Shown here: piece by piece, positions 1 to 6,736 of the stretch
How positions within the stretch are numbered: the first letter of the stretch is position 1
Layout: every line of letters begins with the position of its first letter
DNA from: Streptomyces graminilatus
GTDB taxonomy: Bacteria; Actinomycetota; Actinomycetes; Streptomycetales; Streptomycetaceae
DNA length: 37,282 bases
Assembly (NCBI RefSeq): GCF_001418565.1
Contig: NZ_LIQQ01000279.1
Coordinates: forward strand, 1-37,282
Direction: 5' to 3'
Notes under the pieces: generated by a model
Told to the model about the DNA's origin: nothing
What the model saw: the letters and a program-made list of their open reading frames with translations, nothing else
Database searches by the model: none
Position numbers and translations under genes: made by a program

Positions 1-1
1 A

Positions 2-826
2 TACGGGGGTGGCCGCGGGGCCCGTCAGGGCGACGGGGCGTACGAGGGTGACGGAGACGGAGACGTCGGATTCCGGGGCGGCGAGGGGCTGTCGGGTGGC
101 GGCCGACGTCGTGGCGCCGGTTCTCCGGGAGGCGGGGGGCGCCGTGGTGACGGTGCCCCGAGCGGCTCGTTCGGCGAAGGCGGCTCACGCGAAGAGGGCG
201 CGCGCGGCGGGCGTGGTCGTCGTCGGCGGCGTGGCTTCGGCGAGCCGGGTGGCGACCCACAGGACGGAGGTTCCGTTTTCTCGTCGAGGGCCGAGAAGGC
301 GGAGCCCCCTGCGGACCCGGCTGAGCGGGCGCGGGCGATCTGTCTGCGCCTGCTCACCGGGACCCCGCGTACGCGAAAGCAGCTCGCGGACGCCCTGAGT
401 AAGCGCGAGATCCCGGACGAGGTGGCCGAGCAGGTGCTGTCACGCTTCGAGGAGGTCGGACTGATCAACGACAGCGCGTTCGCGGACGCCTGGGTCGAGT
501 CCCGCCACCACGGCCGGGGACTGGCCCGGCGGGCACTCGTACAGGAACTGCGCACCAAGGGCGTGGACTCGACGCTCATCGACGAGGCTGTCGGTCAGCT
601 CGACTCCGAACAGGAGGAGACGACCGCGCGTGAGCTTGTCGCCCGCAGGCTGCGCGCGACACGCGGTCTCGACCGCGACAAGCGGCTGCGGCGCCTCGCG
701 GGCATGCTCGCCCGCAAGGGCTATCCCCAGGGCATGGCCCTGCGGGTGGTGCGGCAGGCCCTGGAAGAGGAAGGCGAGGGCGACACCGAGTTCCTCGTGG
801 ACGAGGAGTCGGGTGACGACTTCTGA
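2..826 (+). CDS. recX: RecX recombination regulator, 5' end outside window
   Basis: RecX binds RecA filaments and limits recombinase and co-protease activity; in actinomycetes recX normally follows recA, which would lie just left of this window. The frame is open from base 2 to the TGA at 824-826, so the start is missing. The recognisable RecX domain begins about residue 100 of the visible part (RARAICLRLLTGTPRTR) and contains the helical repeats, e.g. VLSRFEEVGLINDSAFADAW and a C-terminal RLAGMLARKGYPQGMALRVV. Before it lie roughly 95 residues rich in Gly, Arg and Asp (GDGDGD, RRRRR runs). This low-complexity extension is in frame with no stop and has the usual high-GC codon pattern, so it is probably real protein. 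An ATG at 422 opens the same frame but would delete the first RecX repeat, so I do not take it as the start. Confidence 0.9.
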   Translation, partial: YGGGRGARQGDGAYEGDGDGDVGFRGGEGLSGGGRRRGAGSPGGGGRRGDGAPSGSFGEGGSREEGARGGRGRRRRRGFGEPGGDPQDGGSVFSSRAEKAEPPADPAERARAICLRLLTGTPRTRKQLADALSKREIPDEVAEQVLSRFEEVGLINDSAFADAWVESRHHGRGLARRALVQELRTKGVDSTLIDEAVGQLDSEQEETTARELVARRLRATRGLDRDKRLRRLAGMLARKGYPQGMALRVVRQALEEEGEGDTEFLVDEESGDDF

Positions 827-844
827 GCCCTCGTGAACCTGTCC

Positions 845-858
845 GGCCCTTCTGGGCC
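845..858 (+). terminator. Short hairpin downstream of recX
   Basis: GGCCC and GGGCC pair around a TTCT loop 19 bases after the recX stop, followed by TT. The stem is only 5 bp, so this is a weak candidate terminator that may act with the next two hairpins. Confidence 0.35.
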
Positions 859-897
859 TTCATGGATCGAGGTCCGGCCGTCTCGGGAGGGCGTTGT

Positions 898-912
898 CTG
901 CCTGGGAGGCAG
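898..912 (+). terminator. Hairpin with short T tract, recX terminator candidate
   Basis: CTGCCT and AGGCAG form a perfect 6-bp stem with a GGG loop, followed by GGTTTG. It lies 72 bases after the recX stop, in the gap between the convergent recX and rhodanese genes. Confidence 0.5.
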
Positions 913-921
913 GTTTGACCT

Positions 922-973
922 CCGGCCCTGAACACGGTGGACGCGCGGGGGCGCCGACCGCGTTCAGGGCCGG
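922..973. terminator. 12-bp inverted repeat between convergent genes
   Basis: CCGGCCCTGAAC (922-933) and GTTCAGGGCCGG (962-973) are perfect inverted repeats separated by a 28-nt GC-rich loop. It lies 25 bases downstream of the rhodanese stop codon, so it probably terminates the minus-strand sulfur operon and may serve recX too. The long loop is unusual for an intrinsic terminator. Confidence 0.5.
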
Positions 974-998
974 GCAGCCGGTGCGGCGAGCAGTGGTG

Positions 999-1400
999 TC
1001 AGTGCGCCGGCGCTGTCACCGGGAGCCCCGCCGCCCGCCACGACTGGAACCCGCCGACCAGGTCGGTCGCCCGGCGCAGCCCCAACCGGTGCAGTGACAC
1101 GGCCGCGAGGCTCGACGCGTACCCCTCGTTGCAGATCACCACGATCCGCAGGTCGTGGCCGGTCGCCTGGGGTGCGCGATGGCTGCCCAGGGGGTCGAGG
1201 CGCCACTCCAGTTCGTTGCGCTCGACCACGAGCGCGCCGGGGATCAGGCCGTCACGCTCCCGAAGGGCCGCGTACCTGATGTCCACCAGCAGAGCCGCTC
1301 CTGCCTGAGCGGCCTCGTACGCCTCGTGTGTCTCCACGCGCGTGTAGGTGTCGCGTACGCGGTCCAGCAACTCGTCGATGCCGGCCGGCTGTTCGCTCAC
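999..1400 (-). CDS. Rhodanese-like domain protein
   Basis: A 133-residue single-domain rhodanese, probably a cytoplasmic sulfurtransferase that carries sulfur as a persulfide on a catalytic cysteine. The active-site loop is visible as VVICNEGYASS with Cys90, and the cdc25-like entry motif as LLVDIRY (about 38-43). It starts with GTG at 1400, which overlaps the stop of the cysteine dioxygenase gene by 4 bases (GTGA). The two are therefore almost certainly one transcript with coupled translation. The context suggests handling of sulfur released from cysteine breakdown. The donor and acceptor substrates cannot be read from the sequence. Confidence 0.88.
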   Translation of the reverse strand: MSEQPAGIDELLDRVRDTYTRVETHEAYEAAQAGAALLVDIRYAALRERDGLIPGALVVERNELEWRLDPLGSHRAPQATGHDLRIVVICNEGYASSLAAVSLHRLGLRRATDLVGGFQSWRAAGLPVTAPAH

Positions 1401-1948
1401 TGCCAGTCCTGCGGGCGCTCGACGTGCTCCAGGCGCAGCACCTGGCCCGTACGGCTGTAGCGGCGGATCTGGGGCAGGGGCGGATAGTAGGCGTGCACCG
1501 AGATCGCGTGCTGGTCGAGGGACTCGTTGAGCACCTCGTGCACATGGTGGCGGCCGAAGCTCCGGCCCTGGCCGGCCGGCAGTCGCCGCTCCCGGTCGAT
1601 GTCCTCGCTGAGTTCCAGGGTCTTCCAGCCGTCGGTGGGCAGCCGGGCGTTGAGCGAGTTCTCCTTGAGCTCACCGGCCGCGGTGAGGAAGGCGCCGACC
1701 GAGTCGGCGTGGTCGTGCCAGCCGGTGCCGGTGCCGGGCGGCCAGCCGATCAGCCAGGCCTCGCTGCCGCCGGGGCCCTCCAGACGCACCCAGGTGCGGC
1801 CCTCGGGGTCGAGCGGCAGGGAGGCGATCAGCTCGGCGTCGGCGGCCGTACGCCGTACGAAGTCGAGCAGGTCCGCCTGCGTCGGGGTCCGGGGGGTGCC
1901 GGAGACCTGCGCGGATGCGGACGGGGATGCGGAAGGTGACACAGACAC
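1397..1948 (-). CDS. Cysteine dioxygenase (CDO type I family)
   Basis: Iron(II) thiol dioxygenase of the cupin fold that oxidises L-cysteine to cysteine sulfinate, the first step of cysteine catabolism. The 183-residue protein has the metal site WHDH (His78, His80) and the third ligand in HEVLN (His137), followed by the typical SVHAYYPPL strand. The first 20 residues are Ser/Pro/Ala-rich and variable. Start GTG at 1948 is supported by an AGGACGG ribosome binding site 6 nt upstream. The gene is first in an operon with the rhodanese. Its 5' region carries a promoter, a Cys-rich leader peptide and an RNA element complementary to its ribosome binding site, described separately. Closely related thiol dioxygenases (3-mercaptopropionate type) cannot be fully excluded from sequence alone. 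Confidence 0.9.
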   Translation of the reverse strand: MSVSPSASPSASAQVSGTPRTPTQADLLDFVRRTAADAELIASLPLDPEGRTWVRLEGPGGSEAWLIGWPPGTGTGWHDHADSVGAFLTAAGELKENSLNARLPTDGWKTLELSEDIDRERRLPAGQGRSFGRHHVHEVLNESLDQHAISVHAYYPPLPQIRRYSRTGQVLRLEHVERPQDWQ

Positions 1949-1953
1949 GGGTA

Positions 1954-2041
1954 CCGTCCTGGTGAGTGTTCGCGGGGAGCGCGCGACACTGCGCGAGAGC
2001 GGTGTGCGCGGGGAATGAGGATGCGAAATTCAGCAGGACGG
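1954..2041 (-). promoter_or_regulatory. Predicted translation attenuator of cysteine dioxygenase
   Basis: On the minus-strand RNA the last leader codons contain CCGUCCUG (2041-2034). This is perfectly complementary to CAGGACGG (1961-1954), which includes the whole Shine-Dalgarno of the dioxygenase. Between them a second hairpin can form: CGCGCACAC (2010-2002) with GUGUCGCGCG (1989-1980), nine pairs with one bulged C. The nested fold would close the dioxygenase ribosome binding site unless a ribosome sits on the leader's end. This is read directly from the sequence; the regulatory meaning is inference. Confidence 0.6.
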
Positions 2042-2101
2042 ACGACACACGCAGCCCGCATAGCGGACGAGGTCCATATGGACCCTCCGCCACAGGCGCA
2101 C
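2030..2101 (-). CDS. Cys-rich leader peptide (23 aa) upstream of cysteine dioxygenase
   Basis: A short open frame, GTG at 2101 to TGA at 2032-2030, encodes RLWRRVHMDLVRYAG followed by CVCRPSC and stop. The core RRVHMDLVRYAGC resembles the small putative leader peptides with an RRHVDL-type motif that are annotated ahead of sulfur genes in Streptomyces. Three of the last seven codons are Cys. No Shine-Dalgarno precedes this GTG. An in-frame GTG at 2122, seven codons upstream (30-aa product), lies where transcription should start from the promoter at 2158-2130, so a leaderless start there is equally possible. The stop codon lies 81 nt before the dioxygenase start. Function as a cysteine sensor is inferred from position, Cys content and the complementarity to the downstream ribosome binding site. 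Confidence 0.7.
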   Translation of the reverse strand: MRLWRRVHMDLVRYAGCVCRPSC

Positions 2102-2129
2102 ATTGGTGTCGGATTCGGTCACGTTCCGG

Positions 2130-2158
2130 AGTACAGCATGGCGATGCGGAGTGGTCAA
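2130..2158 (-). promoter_or_regulatory. Promoter of the leader-dioxygenase-rhodanese operon
   Basis: TTGACC (2158-2153) and TGTACT (2135-2130) with 17-bp spacing match a Streptomyces housekeeping promoter. The predicted start point is about 2123-2122, at an in-frame GTG of the leader peptide. Confidence 0.55.
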
Positions 2159-2222
2159 CTCCGCCTCAGTATGTGGACGCGGGCCGCCGGGAGGGAGGTC
2201 AGGGGGGCGGAGGAGAGCAGGG

Positions 2223-3968
2223 TCAGCGTGTGCTCGCGGCGGCCTCCGTGCCGGCCGTCGCGTTCGACCCGTGGGCCCCGTCCGTCCCGCTCGCCCCGCC
2301 GGTCCTGTCCGTCGTCCTGTTCGGCGGGGGGCCGCCCAGTGTCGCCTCGGCCGCCGCGTACAGGTCGGCCGGGCGTACCCCGCTCAGCGCCGTGACCAGG
2401 TGCCCGTCCGGGCGGACCAGCAGCACGGTGTGGGCGGCGGCGCCCGGATAGCTCTCGGTGACCAGCAGCTCGGCGGGGTGCGGCAGTGCGGCCACCGCCG
2501 CCGCCAGCCGGGGCATGAGCCCGGCGCTCACCCAGTGCTTGCGCTCCCACACGCCCGTACCCGGCGCGATCAGCACCACCAGCAGCGCACCGCGGCCCAG
2601 CCGCTCCCGCAGCCGTACGAAGGAACCGTCCTCGGCGGTGACCCGTACGTCGGTCACCTGTGCGCCGGGCGGGGTGTCCACCGAGACCGCCGCCTCGATG
2701 TGCTGGGGCGCCAGCGGCGAACGGCCGTACGTTCCCGGCTCGCCCAGGATTCCGCGCCCCAGGTGCCCGTCCGTGAGCAGAGAGTCGTTTCCGCGGGCCG
2801 ACCCGGGGACGTACGACCGCAGCCCCGCGCCCCCGCGCAGCAGCGGCAGTGCCTGGTCGGCCGCGCGCAGCCGGGCGGAGACGCTCGCGCGCCGTTCGGT
2901 CTGGTAGCTGTCCAGCAGCGCCTCGTGCGGACCGTGGTGCCAGGCCAGGCCCAGCTTCCAGGCGAGGTTGTCGGCGTCCCGCAGGCCTTCGTCCAGCCCC
3001 TGCGTGCCGAGCGCGCCGAGCAGATGCGCGGCGTCCCCGGCGAGGAAGACGCGGCCGGCCCGCCAGCGCCGGGCGAGCCGGTGGTGGACGATGTGGACGC
3101 CCGTGTCGAGCAGGTCGTACGGCGGTGTGGGGCCGCCGCTCCAGCCCGCGAGGGTCTCCCGGACGCGGGTCACGAGGAGTTCGGGCGTGACCAGGTCCTT
3201 GCCGGGCGGCAGCAGCCAGTCCAGGCGCCACACTCCGTCGGGCAGCGGGCGGGCGGTGATCTCCCCGGCCGAGGGCCCCGATGTCCGCCACGGCGGCATC
3301 CGGTGCAACAACGCCTCACCGGGCCACGGAAGTTCCGTACGCAGCGCGGCTACGGCGTGTCGTTCCACGGCCGTACGTCCTGGGAAGCGGATGTCCTGAA
3401 GTTTGCGCACCGTCGAGCGCGGGCCGTCGCAGCCGACGAGGTAACTGCCGCGCCACCAGGTGCCGCCCGGCCCGCGGGTGTGTGCCGTGACGCCTGAGGA
3501 CTCCTGCTCCACGGAGTCGAGGCGGCTGTTGGTGGCGACCTTGACGAGGCGCTCGCGCGCGATGGCGGTCCGCAGGGCGCCGGTCAGCACGTGCTGGGCG
3601 ATGTGCAGAGGGACGCCGCGTTCCGTGACGGACTCCGGTCCGGGCGCCGATTTGAGTCCTGCCCCCGACGGGAGCGCGTCGGCCGGGCCGTCGAATTCCT
3701 GGGTGCCGAAAGAGATCTGACGCATCACCTGCTTGCGCCGCATCGACCGCCATCCGGCCCAGCGGAAACCGGCATCGGCGATCGGCACACCGGTCAGCCG
3801 TTCCAGGAGCGCGGAGGTGTCCTCGCGCAGCACGACCGTGCGGGCGGGGCGCTGGTCGTCCTTGCCCGGCCCCTCGTCGAGGACGACCGAGGGGACCTCC
3901 TGGCGCGCCAGCGCAAGCGCCAGCGTGAGCCCGACGGGCCCCGCTCCGACGATGATCACCGGGTCCAT
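2223..3968 (-). CDS. FAD-dependent aromatic-type monooxygenase (PHBH/UbiH family)
   Basis: A 581-residue flavoprotein of the group A monooxygenases, which use NAD(P)H and O2 to hydroxylate usually aromatic substrates. The FAD site is visible as VGAGPVG (GxGxxG, residues 7-13), the mid-domain CDG motif in YLVGCDGPRS (177-186), and the GD motif RVFLAGDAAH (306-315) followed by GTQGLDEGLRDADNLAWKL. A thioredoxin-like C-terminal region (LLVVLIAPG, LLVRPDGHLVTAL) is typical of the larger members such as MhpA-like enzymes. The last 30 residues are Gly/Thr/Ala-rich and probably disordered. I chose ATG 3968 because the FAD fold begins there. The frame extends 30 codons upstream to 4058, but that extension resembles no family sequence. 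The gene stands alone and the substrate is unknown. Confidence 0.87.
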   Translation of the reverse strand: MDPVIIVGAGPVGLTLALALARQEVPSVVLDEGPGKDDQRPARTVVLREDTSALLERLTGVPIADAGFRWAGWRSMRRKQVMRQISFGTQEFDGPADALPSGAGLKSAPGPESVTERGVPLHIAQHVLTGALRTAIARERLVKVATNSRLDSVEQESSGVTAHTRGPGGTWWRGSYLVGCDGPRSTVRKLQDIRFPGRTAVERHAVAALRTELPWPGEALLHRMPPWRTSGPSAGEITARPLPDGVWRLDWLLPPGKDLVTPELLVTRVRETLAGWSGGPTPPYDLLDTGVHIVHHRLARRWRAGRVFLAGDAAHLLGALGTQGLDEGLRDADNLAWKLGLAWHHGPHEALLDSYQTERRASVSARLRAADQALPLLRGGAGLRSYVPGSARGNDSLLTDGHLGRGILGEPGTYGRSPLAPQHIEAAVSVDTPPGAQVTDVRVTAEDGSFVRLRERLGRGALLVVLIAPGTGVWERKHWVSAGLMPRLAAAVAALPHPAELLVTESYPGAAAHTVLLVRPDGHLVTALSGVRPADLYAAAEATLGGPPPNRTTDRTGGASGTDGAHGSNATAGTEAAASTR

Positions 3969-4084
3969 GGCGCGGCGCCCCCTGCCCAGAGCGACGTATT
4001 CATCGACACAAGTGAACAGGAAGTTGGAGCGGGGTGCACGATCACAGAACGTATGCAACAGATTGCGGGTGCTTGCGTCAAGTG

Positions 4085-4120
4085 ACGGAGGGCAGTGGCG
4101 ATCATGCCACTGCCCTCCGT
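4085..4120 (-). terminator. Strong terminator after gluD
   Basis: A perfect 15-bp inverted repeat (4085-4099 with 4106-4120, arms ACGGAGGGCAGTGGC) and a 6-nt loop lies 25 bases beyond the gluD stop. It ends the gluABCD transcript and insulates it from the monooxygenase gene, which starts at 3968. Confidence 0.8.
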
Positions 4121-4145
4121 GTGGTGCGTGCGAACTGACTGGACG

Positions 4146-5063
4146 TCAGTTCATCCCGCCCAGGTCGCCTGCGCCGCCGCCCGCTCCGGTTCCCATCGTG
4201 CCGCCGACCGACGCGCCCTTCGGATCGAGCACCGGACCGCTGCTCCTCCTGCCACGCCTCAGCCGCCGCTCCAGCCAGCTCGCGAAGGTCGTGAGGGCGA
4301 AGTTGATCGCGATGAAGATCAGCGCGACGATCGTGAAGCTGGCGATGACGTTCGCGCCGTAGTACGAACTCATCGGGCTCACCGCGGCGATCAGGTCGGG
4401 GAAGGTGAGCACGCCGCCGCCGAGGGCGGTGTCCTTGACGATCACGACCATCTGACTGACGATCACCGGCAGCATCGCGGTGACCGCCTGCGGCAGCAGG
4501 ATCGTCCGCATGACCTGCCCCTTGCGCAGGCCGATCGCCATCGCGGCCTCGGACTGCCCCTTGGGCAGCGACAGGATGCCCGCCCGGACGATCTCCGCGA
4601 TGACCGCCGCGTTGTACAGCACCAGGCCCGTGACGACCGCGTACAGCGGACGGTCGTCGCTGCTGATGTCCGTGTACTCGGCGAAGAGCGCCTGCCCGAA
4701 GACCATCAGGACCAGCACCGGGATGGCCCGGAAGAACTCCACCACGATCGCGGCCGGAACCCGGACCCAGGCGTGGTCCGAGAGCCGAGCTATGCCGAAC
4801 ACGGCACCCAGCGGCAGCGCGATGACCATGGCCAGCGCCGCGGCCTTCAGCGTGTTCCGCAGACCGGGCCAGATGTACGTGGACCACGCCTCGGTGCCGC
4901 CGAAGAAGGGCTTCCACTGCGCCCACTCCAACTGCCCCTTGTCCTGGAGGGCGTTGAACACCCACCAGAGCAGCGCCGCGAGGGCGACCAGGAAGACGGC
5001 GCTGAAGAGGATGTTGCGCCGCTTGGCACGGGGGCCCGGGGCGTCGTAGAGAACGGAGCTCAT
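4146..5063 (-). CDS. gluD: Glutamate-type ABC transporter permease GluD
   Basis: One of the two integral membrane subunits of a polar amino-acid importer. It has a 305-residue His/Glu/Gln/Arg/opine family permease architecture: a first TM (FSAVFLVALAALLWWVF), a periplasmic segment, then the transmembrane core beginning at WPGLRNTLKAAALAMVIALP. The EAA-type loop that contacts the ATPase is seen in EAAMAIGLRKGQVMRTILLP. The C-terminal tail is Arg-rich, then Gly-rich. The start ATG at 5063 overlaps the gluC stop (ATGA), so translation is coupled. A longer frame to 5126 would overlap gluC by 67 bases and begins with residues unlike the family, so I reject it. Substrate specificity (glutamate) is taken from the operon resemblance to corynebacterial and streptomycete gluABCD, not from the sequence itself. 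Confidence 0.9.
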   Translation of the reverse strand: MSSVLYDAPGPRAKRRNILFSAVFLVALAALLWWVFNALQDKGQLEWAQWKPFFGGTEAWSTYIWPGLRNTLKAAALAMVIALPLGAVFGIARLSDHAWVRVPAAIVVEFFRAIPVLVLMVFGQALFAEYTDISSDDRPLYAVVTGLVLYNAAVIAEIVRAGILSLPKGQSEAAMAIGLRKGQVMRTILLPQAVTAMLPVIVSQMVVIVKDTALGGGVLTFPDLIAAVSPMSSYYGANVIASFTIVALIFIAINFALTTFASWLERRLRRGRRSSGPVLDPKGASVGGTMGTGAGGGAGDLGGMN

Positions 5064-5728
5064 CGCTTCACCGCCACCTTCTTGCCCACCCAGCCCATGA
5101 TCAGACCGGTCGGCAGCGTCAGACACACGTAACCGAAGGCGAAGACCGCGGAGATGAGGATGAGCTGGGCCTCATTCTCGATCATCTTCTTCATCAGCAG
5201 GGCCGCCTCGGTGACGCCGATCGCCGCGGCCACCGTGGTGTTCTTGGTGAGGGCGATGAGGACGTTCGCCATGGGACCGACCACCGAACGGATCGCCTGC
5301 GGCAGCACCACCAGGGTCAGCACCTGGGTGAAGCTCAGGCCGATGGCCCGCGCCGCCTCCGCCTGGCCGACCGGCACCGTGTTGATGCCGGAGCGCAGCG
5401 CCTCGCACACGAAGGCCGAGGTGTAGAGGATCAGACCCAGCACGGCGAGCCGGAAGTTCTGGGTGTCGAAGTTGTCCGCCGCGCCCATCGTGACACCGAG
5501 TGTCTGGCTCAGGCCCAGTGAGGTGAACAGGATGATCACGGTCAGCGGGATGTTCCGGACGATGTTCACGTAGGCGGTGCCGAAGCCGCGCATCAGCGGC
5601 ACCGGGCTCACCCGCATGGCCGCCAGCATGGTTCCCCACACCAGTGAACCGACGGCTGAGAGAAGGGTGAGCTGGACGGTCACCCAGAAGGCACCCAGCA
5701 GGTCGTAACCTTCAAGAAAGTCGAACAC
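5060..5728 (-). CDS. gluC: Glutamate-type ABC transporter permease GluC
   Basis: Second permease of the importer, 222 residues. It has the compact HisM/GlnP arrangement: FLEGYDLLGAFWVTVQLTLLSAVGSLVWG opens the transmembrane core, IVRNIPLTVIILF follows, and the EAA loop is EAARAIGLSFTQVLTLVVLPQA. The start is GTG 5728 with GGGAG just upstream. The frame stays open to 5788, but those extra 20 residues are unlike any permease and would cross the hairpin at 5761-5790. It pairs with GluD in the membrane and receives substrate from GluB. Confidence 0.9.
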   Translation of the reverse strand: MFDFLEGYDLLGAFWVTVQLTLLSAVGSLVWGTMLAAMRVSPVPLMRGFGTAYVNIVRNIPLTVIILFTSLGLSQTLGVTMGAADNFDTQNFRLAVLGLILYTSAFVCEALRSGINTVPVGQAEAARAIGLSFTQVLTLVVLPQAIRSVVGPMANVLIALTKNTTVAAAIGVTEAALLMKKMIENEAQLILISAVFAFGYVCLTLPTGLIMGWVGKKVAVKR

Positions 5729-5760
5729 GATCTCCCGCGCTTCCGCGTGTCGAGGGCCCG

Positions 5761-5790
5761 GGGTGTGCCGGCCCGAGGACCGGCGCACCC
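5761..5790 (-). terminator. Hairpin between gluB and gluC, likely attenuating read-through
   Basis: GGGTGTGCCGG (5761-5771) and CCGGCGCACCC (5780-5790) form an 11-bp stem with one G-U pair and an 8-nt loop, starting 14 bases after the gluB stop and ending before gluC. Such elements commonly stabilise or partially terminate messages so that the binding protein is made in excess of the permeases. There is no T tract, so full termination is unlikely. Confidence 0.6.
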
Positions 5791-5803
5791 GTCAGGCGCT
5801 GCT

Positions 5804-6646
5804 TCAGCTCTTGATGTCGCCGATCTTCGGCGCGGGCTCGTTCTTGTAGCCGGCCGGGCCGAGGTTCGCGTCCACGGCCTTCTGCCAGGAACCGTCGGCG
5901 ACCATCTTCTCCAGGGCGGTGTTGATCTTCGCCTTCAGATCGCTGCCCTTCTTGACGCCGATGCCGTAGTTCTCGTTGGTCATCTTGAAGCCGCCGAGCT
6001 TGAACTTGCCCTTGAAGGCGTCCTGCGCGGCGTAACCGGCGAGAATCGAGTCGTCCGTGGTCAGCGCGTCGATGGCCTTGTTCTGGAGCCCGGACAGACA
6101 GGCCGAGTAGGTCGGGTACTCCTGCAACTGGGCCTTGGGCGCCAGCGTGTCCTGGACGTTCTGCGCCGAGGTCGAGCCCGTCACCGAACACAGCTTCTTG
6201 CTGTTGAGGTCCGCCGGCGACTTGATGGAGTCGTCGTCGGCACGGACCAGGACGTCCTGGTGGGCCAGCAGGTACGGGCCCGCGAAGTCGACCTTCGCCA
6301 GACGCTTGTCGTTGATCGAGTACGAGGCGGCGATGAAGTCGACGTCACCGCGCTCCAGCATGGTCTCGCGGTCGGCGCTCTTCGACTCCTTCCACTCGAT
6401 CTGGTCCTCCTTGTAACCGAGCTGCTTGGCGATGTACTTGGCGACGTCGACGTCGAAGCCCGAGTAGCCCTGCGGGGTCTTCTGGCCGATGCCCGGCTGG
6501 TCGAACTTGATGCCTACGGTGATCGTCTTGCCGTCGCCCGAGCCACTGCCCTTGGTGTCCTTGTCACCGCCACCCCCACAGGCCGTCGCGGTGAGGGCGA
6601 GGACGAGGGCGGCGGCCGAGGCCGCGGTGACCTTGCGGAGCTTCAT
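5804..6646 (-). CDS. gluB: Glutamate-type ABC transporter substrate-binding lipoprotein GluB
   Basis: Extracellular SBP_bac_3 family lipoprotein of 280 residues that delivers the amino acid to GluC/GluD. The N-terminus is a lipoprotein signal: positive MKLRK, hydrophobic AAALVLALTATA, then lipid-anchor Cys23 followed by GGGG and a charged linker. The mature protein shows family hallmarks: ITVGIKFDQPGIG, GFDVDVAKYIAKQLG (the ligand-domain signature), RETMLERGDVDFIAASYSIN and FAGPYL. The start ATG at 6646 has AAAGGA 8 nt upstream; an ATG three codons earlier lies directly on that site. Spacing to gluA is 90 bases without a strong terminator, so the two are probably cotranscribed. Confidence 0.93.
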   Translation of the reverse strand: MKLRKVTAASAAALVLALTATACGGGGDKDTKGSGSGDGKTITVGIKFDQPGIGQKTPQGYSGFDVDVAKYIAKQLGYKEDQIEWKESKSADRETMLERGDVDFIAASYSINDKRLAKVDFAGPYLLAHQDVLVRADDDSIKSPADLNSKKLCSVTGSTSAQNVQDTLAPKAQLQEYPTYSACLSGLQNKAIDALTTDDSILAGYAAQDAFKGKFKLGGFKMTNENYGIGVKKGSDLKAKINTALEKMVADGSWQKAVDANLGPAGYKNEPAPKIGDIKS

Positions 6647-6736
6647 GGTGAACATCCTTTGACTGGTGGAGGGACGCGTGCCGTCGGTGCTGTGCGGGCC
6701 TGAGGGGGGGCGAGGCTTGCCGGAACGGGCCGGGCG

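Noticed and set aside
2103..3497. A 464-codon plus-strand open frame opposite the monooxygenase
   Set aside because: Arg/Gly/Pro-rich shadow frame; the minus strand encodes a complete flavoprotein with all FAD motifs.
4059..4084. N-terminal extension of the monooxygenase up to 4058 as real protein
   Set aside because: The GxGxxG fold starts four residues after ATG 3968, and the extra 30 residues are Cys/Arg-rich and unlike the family.
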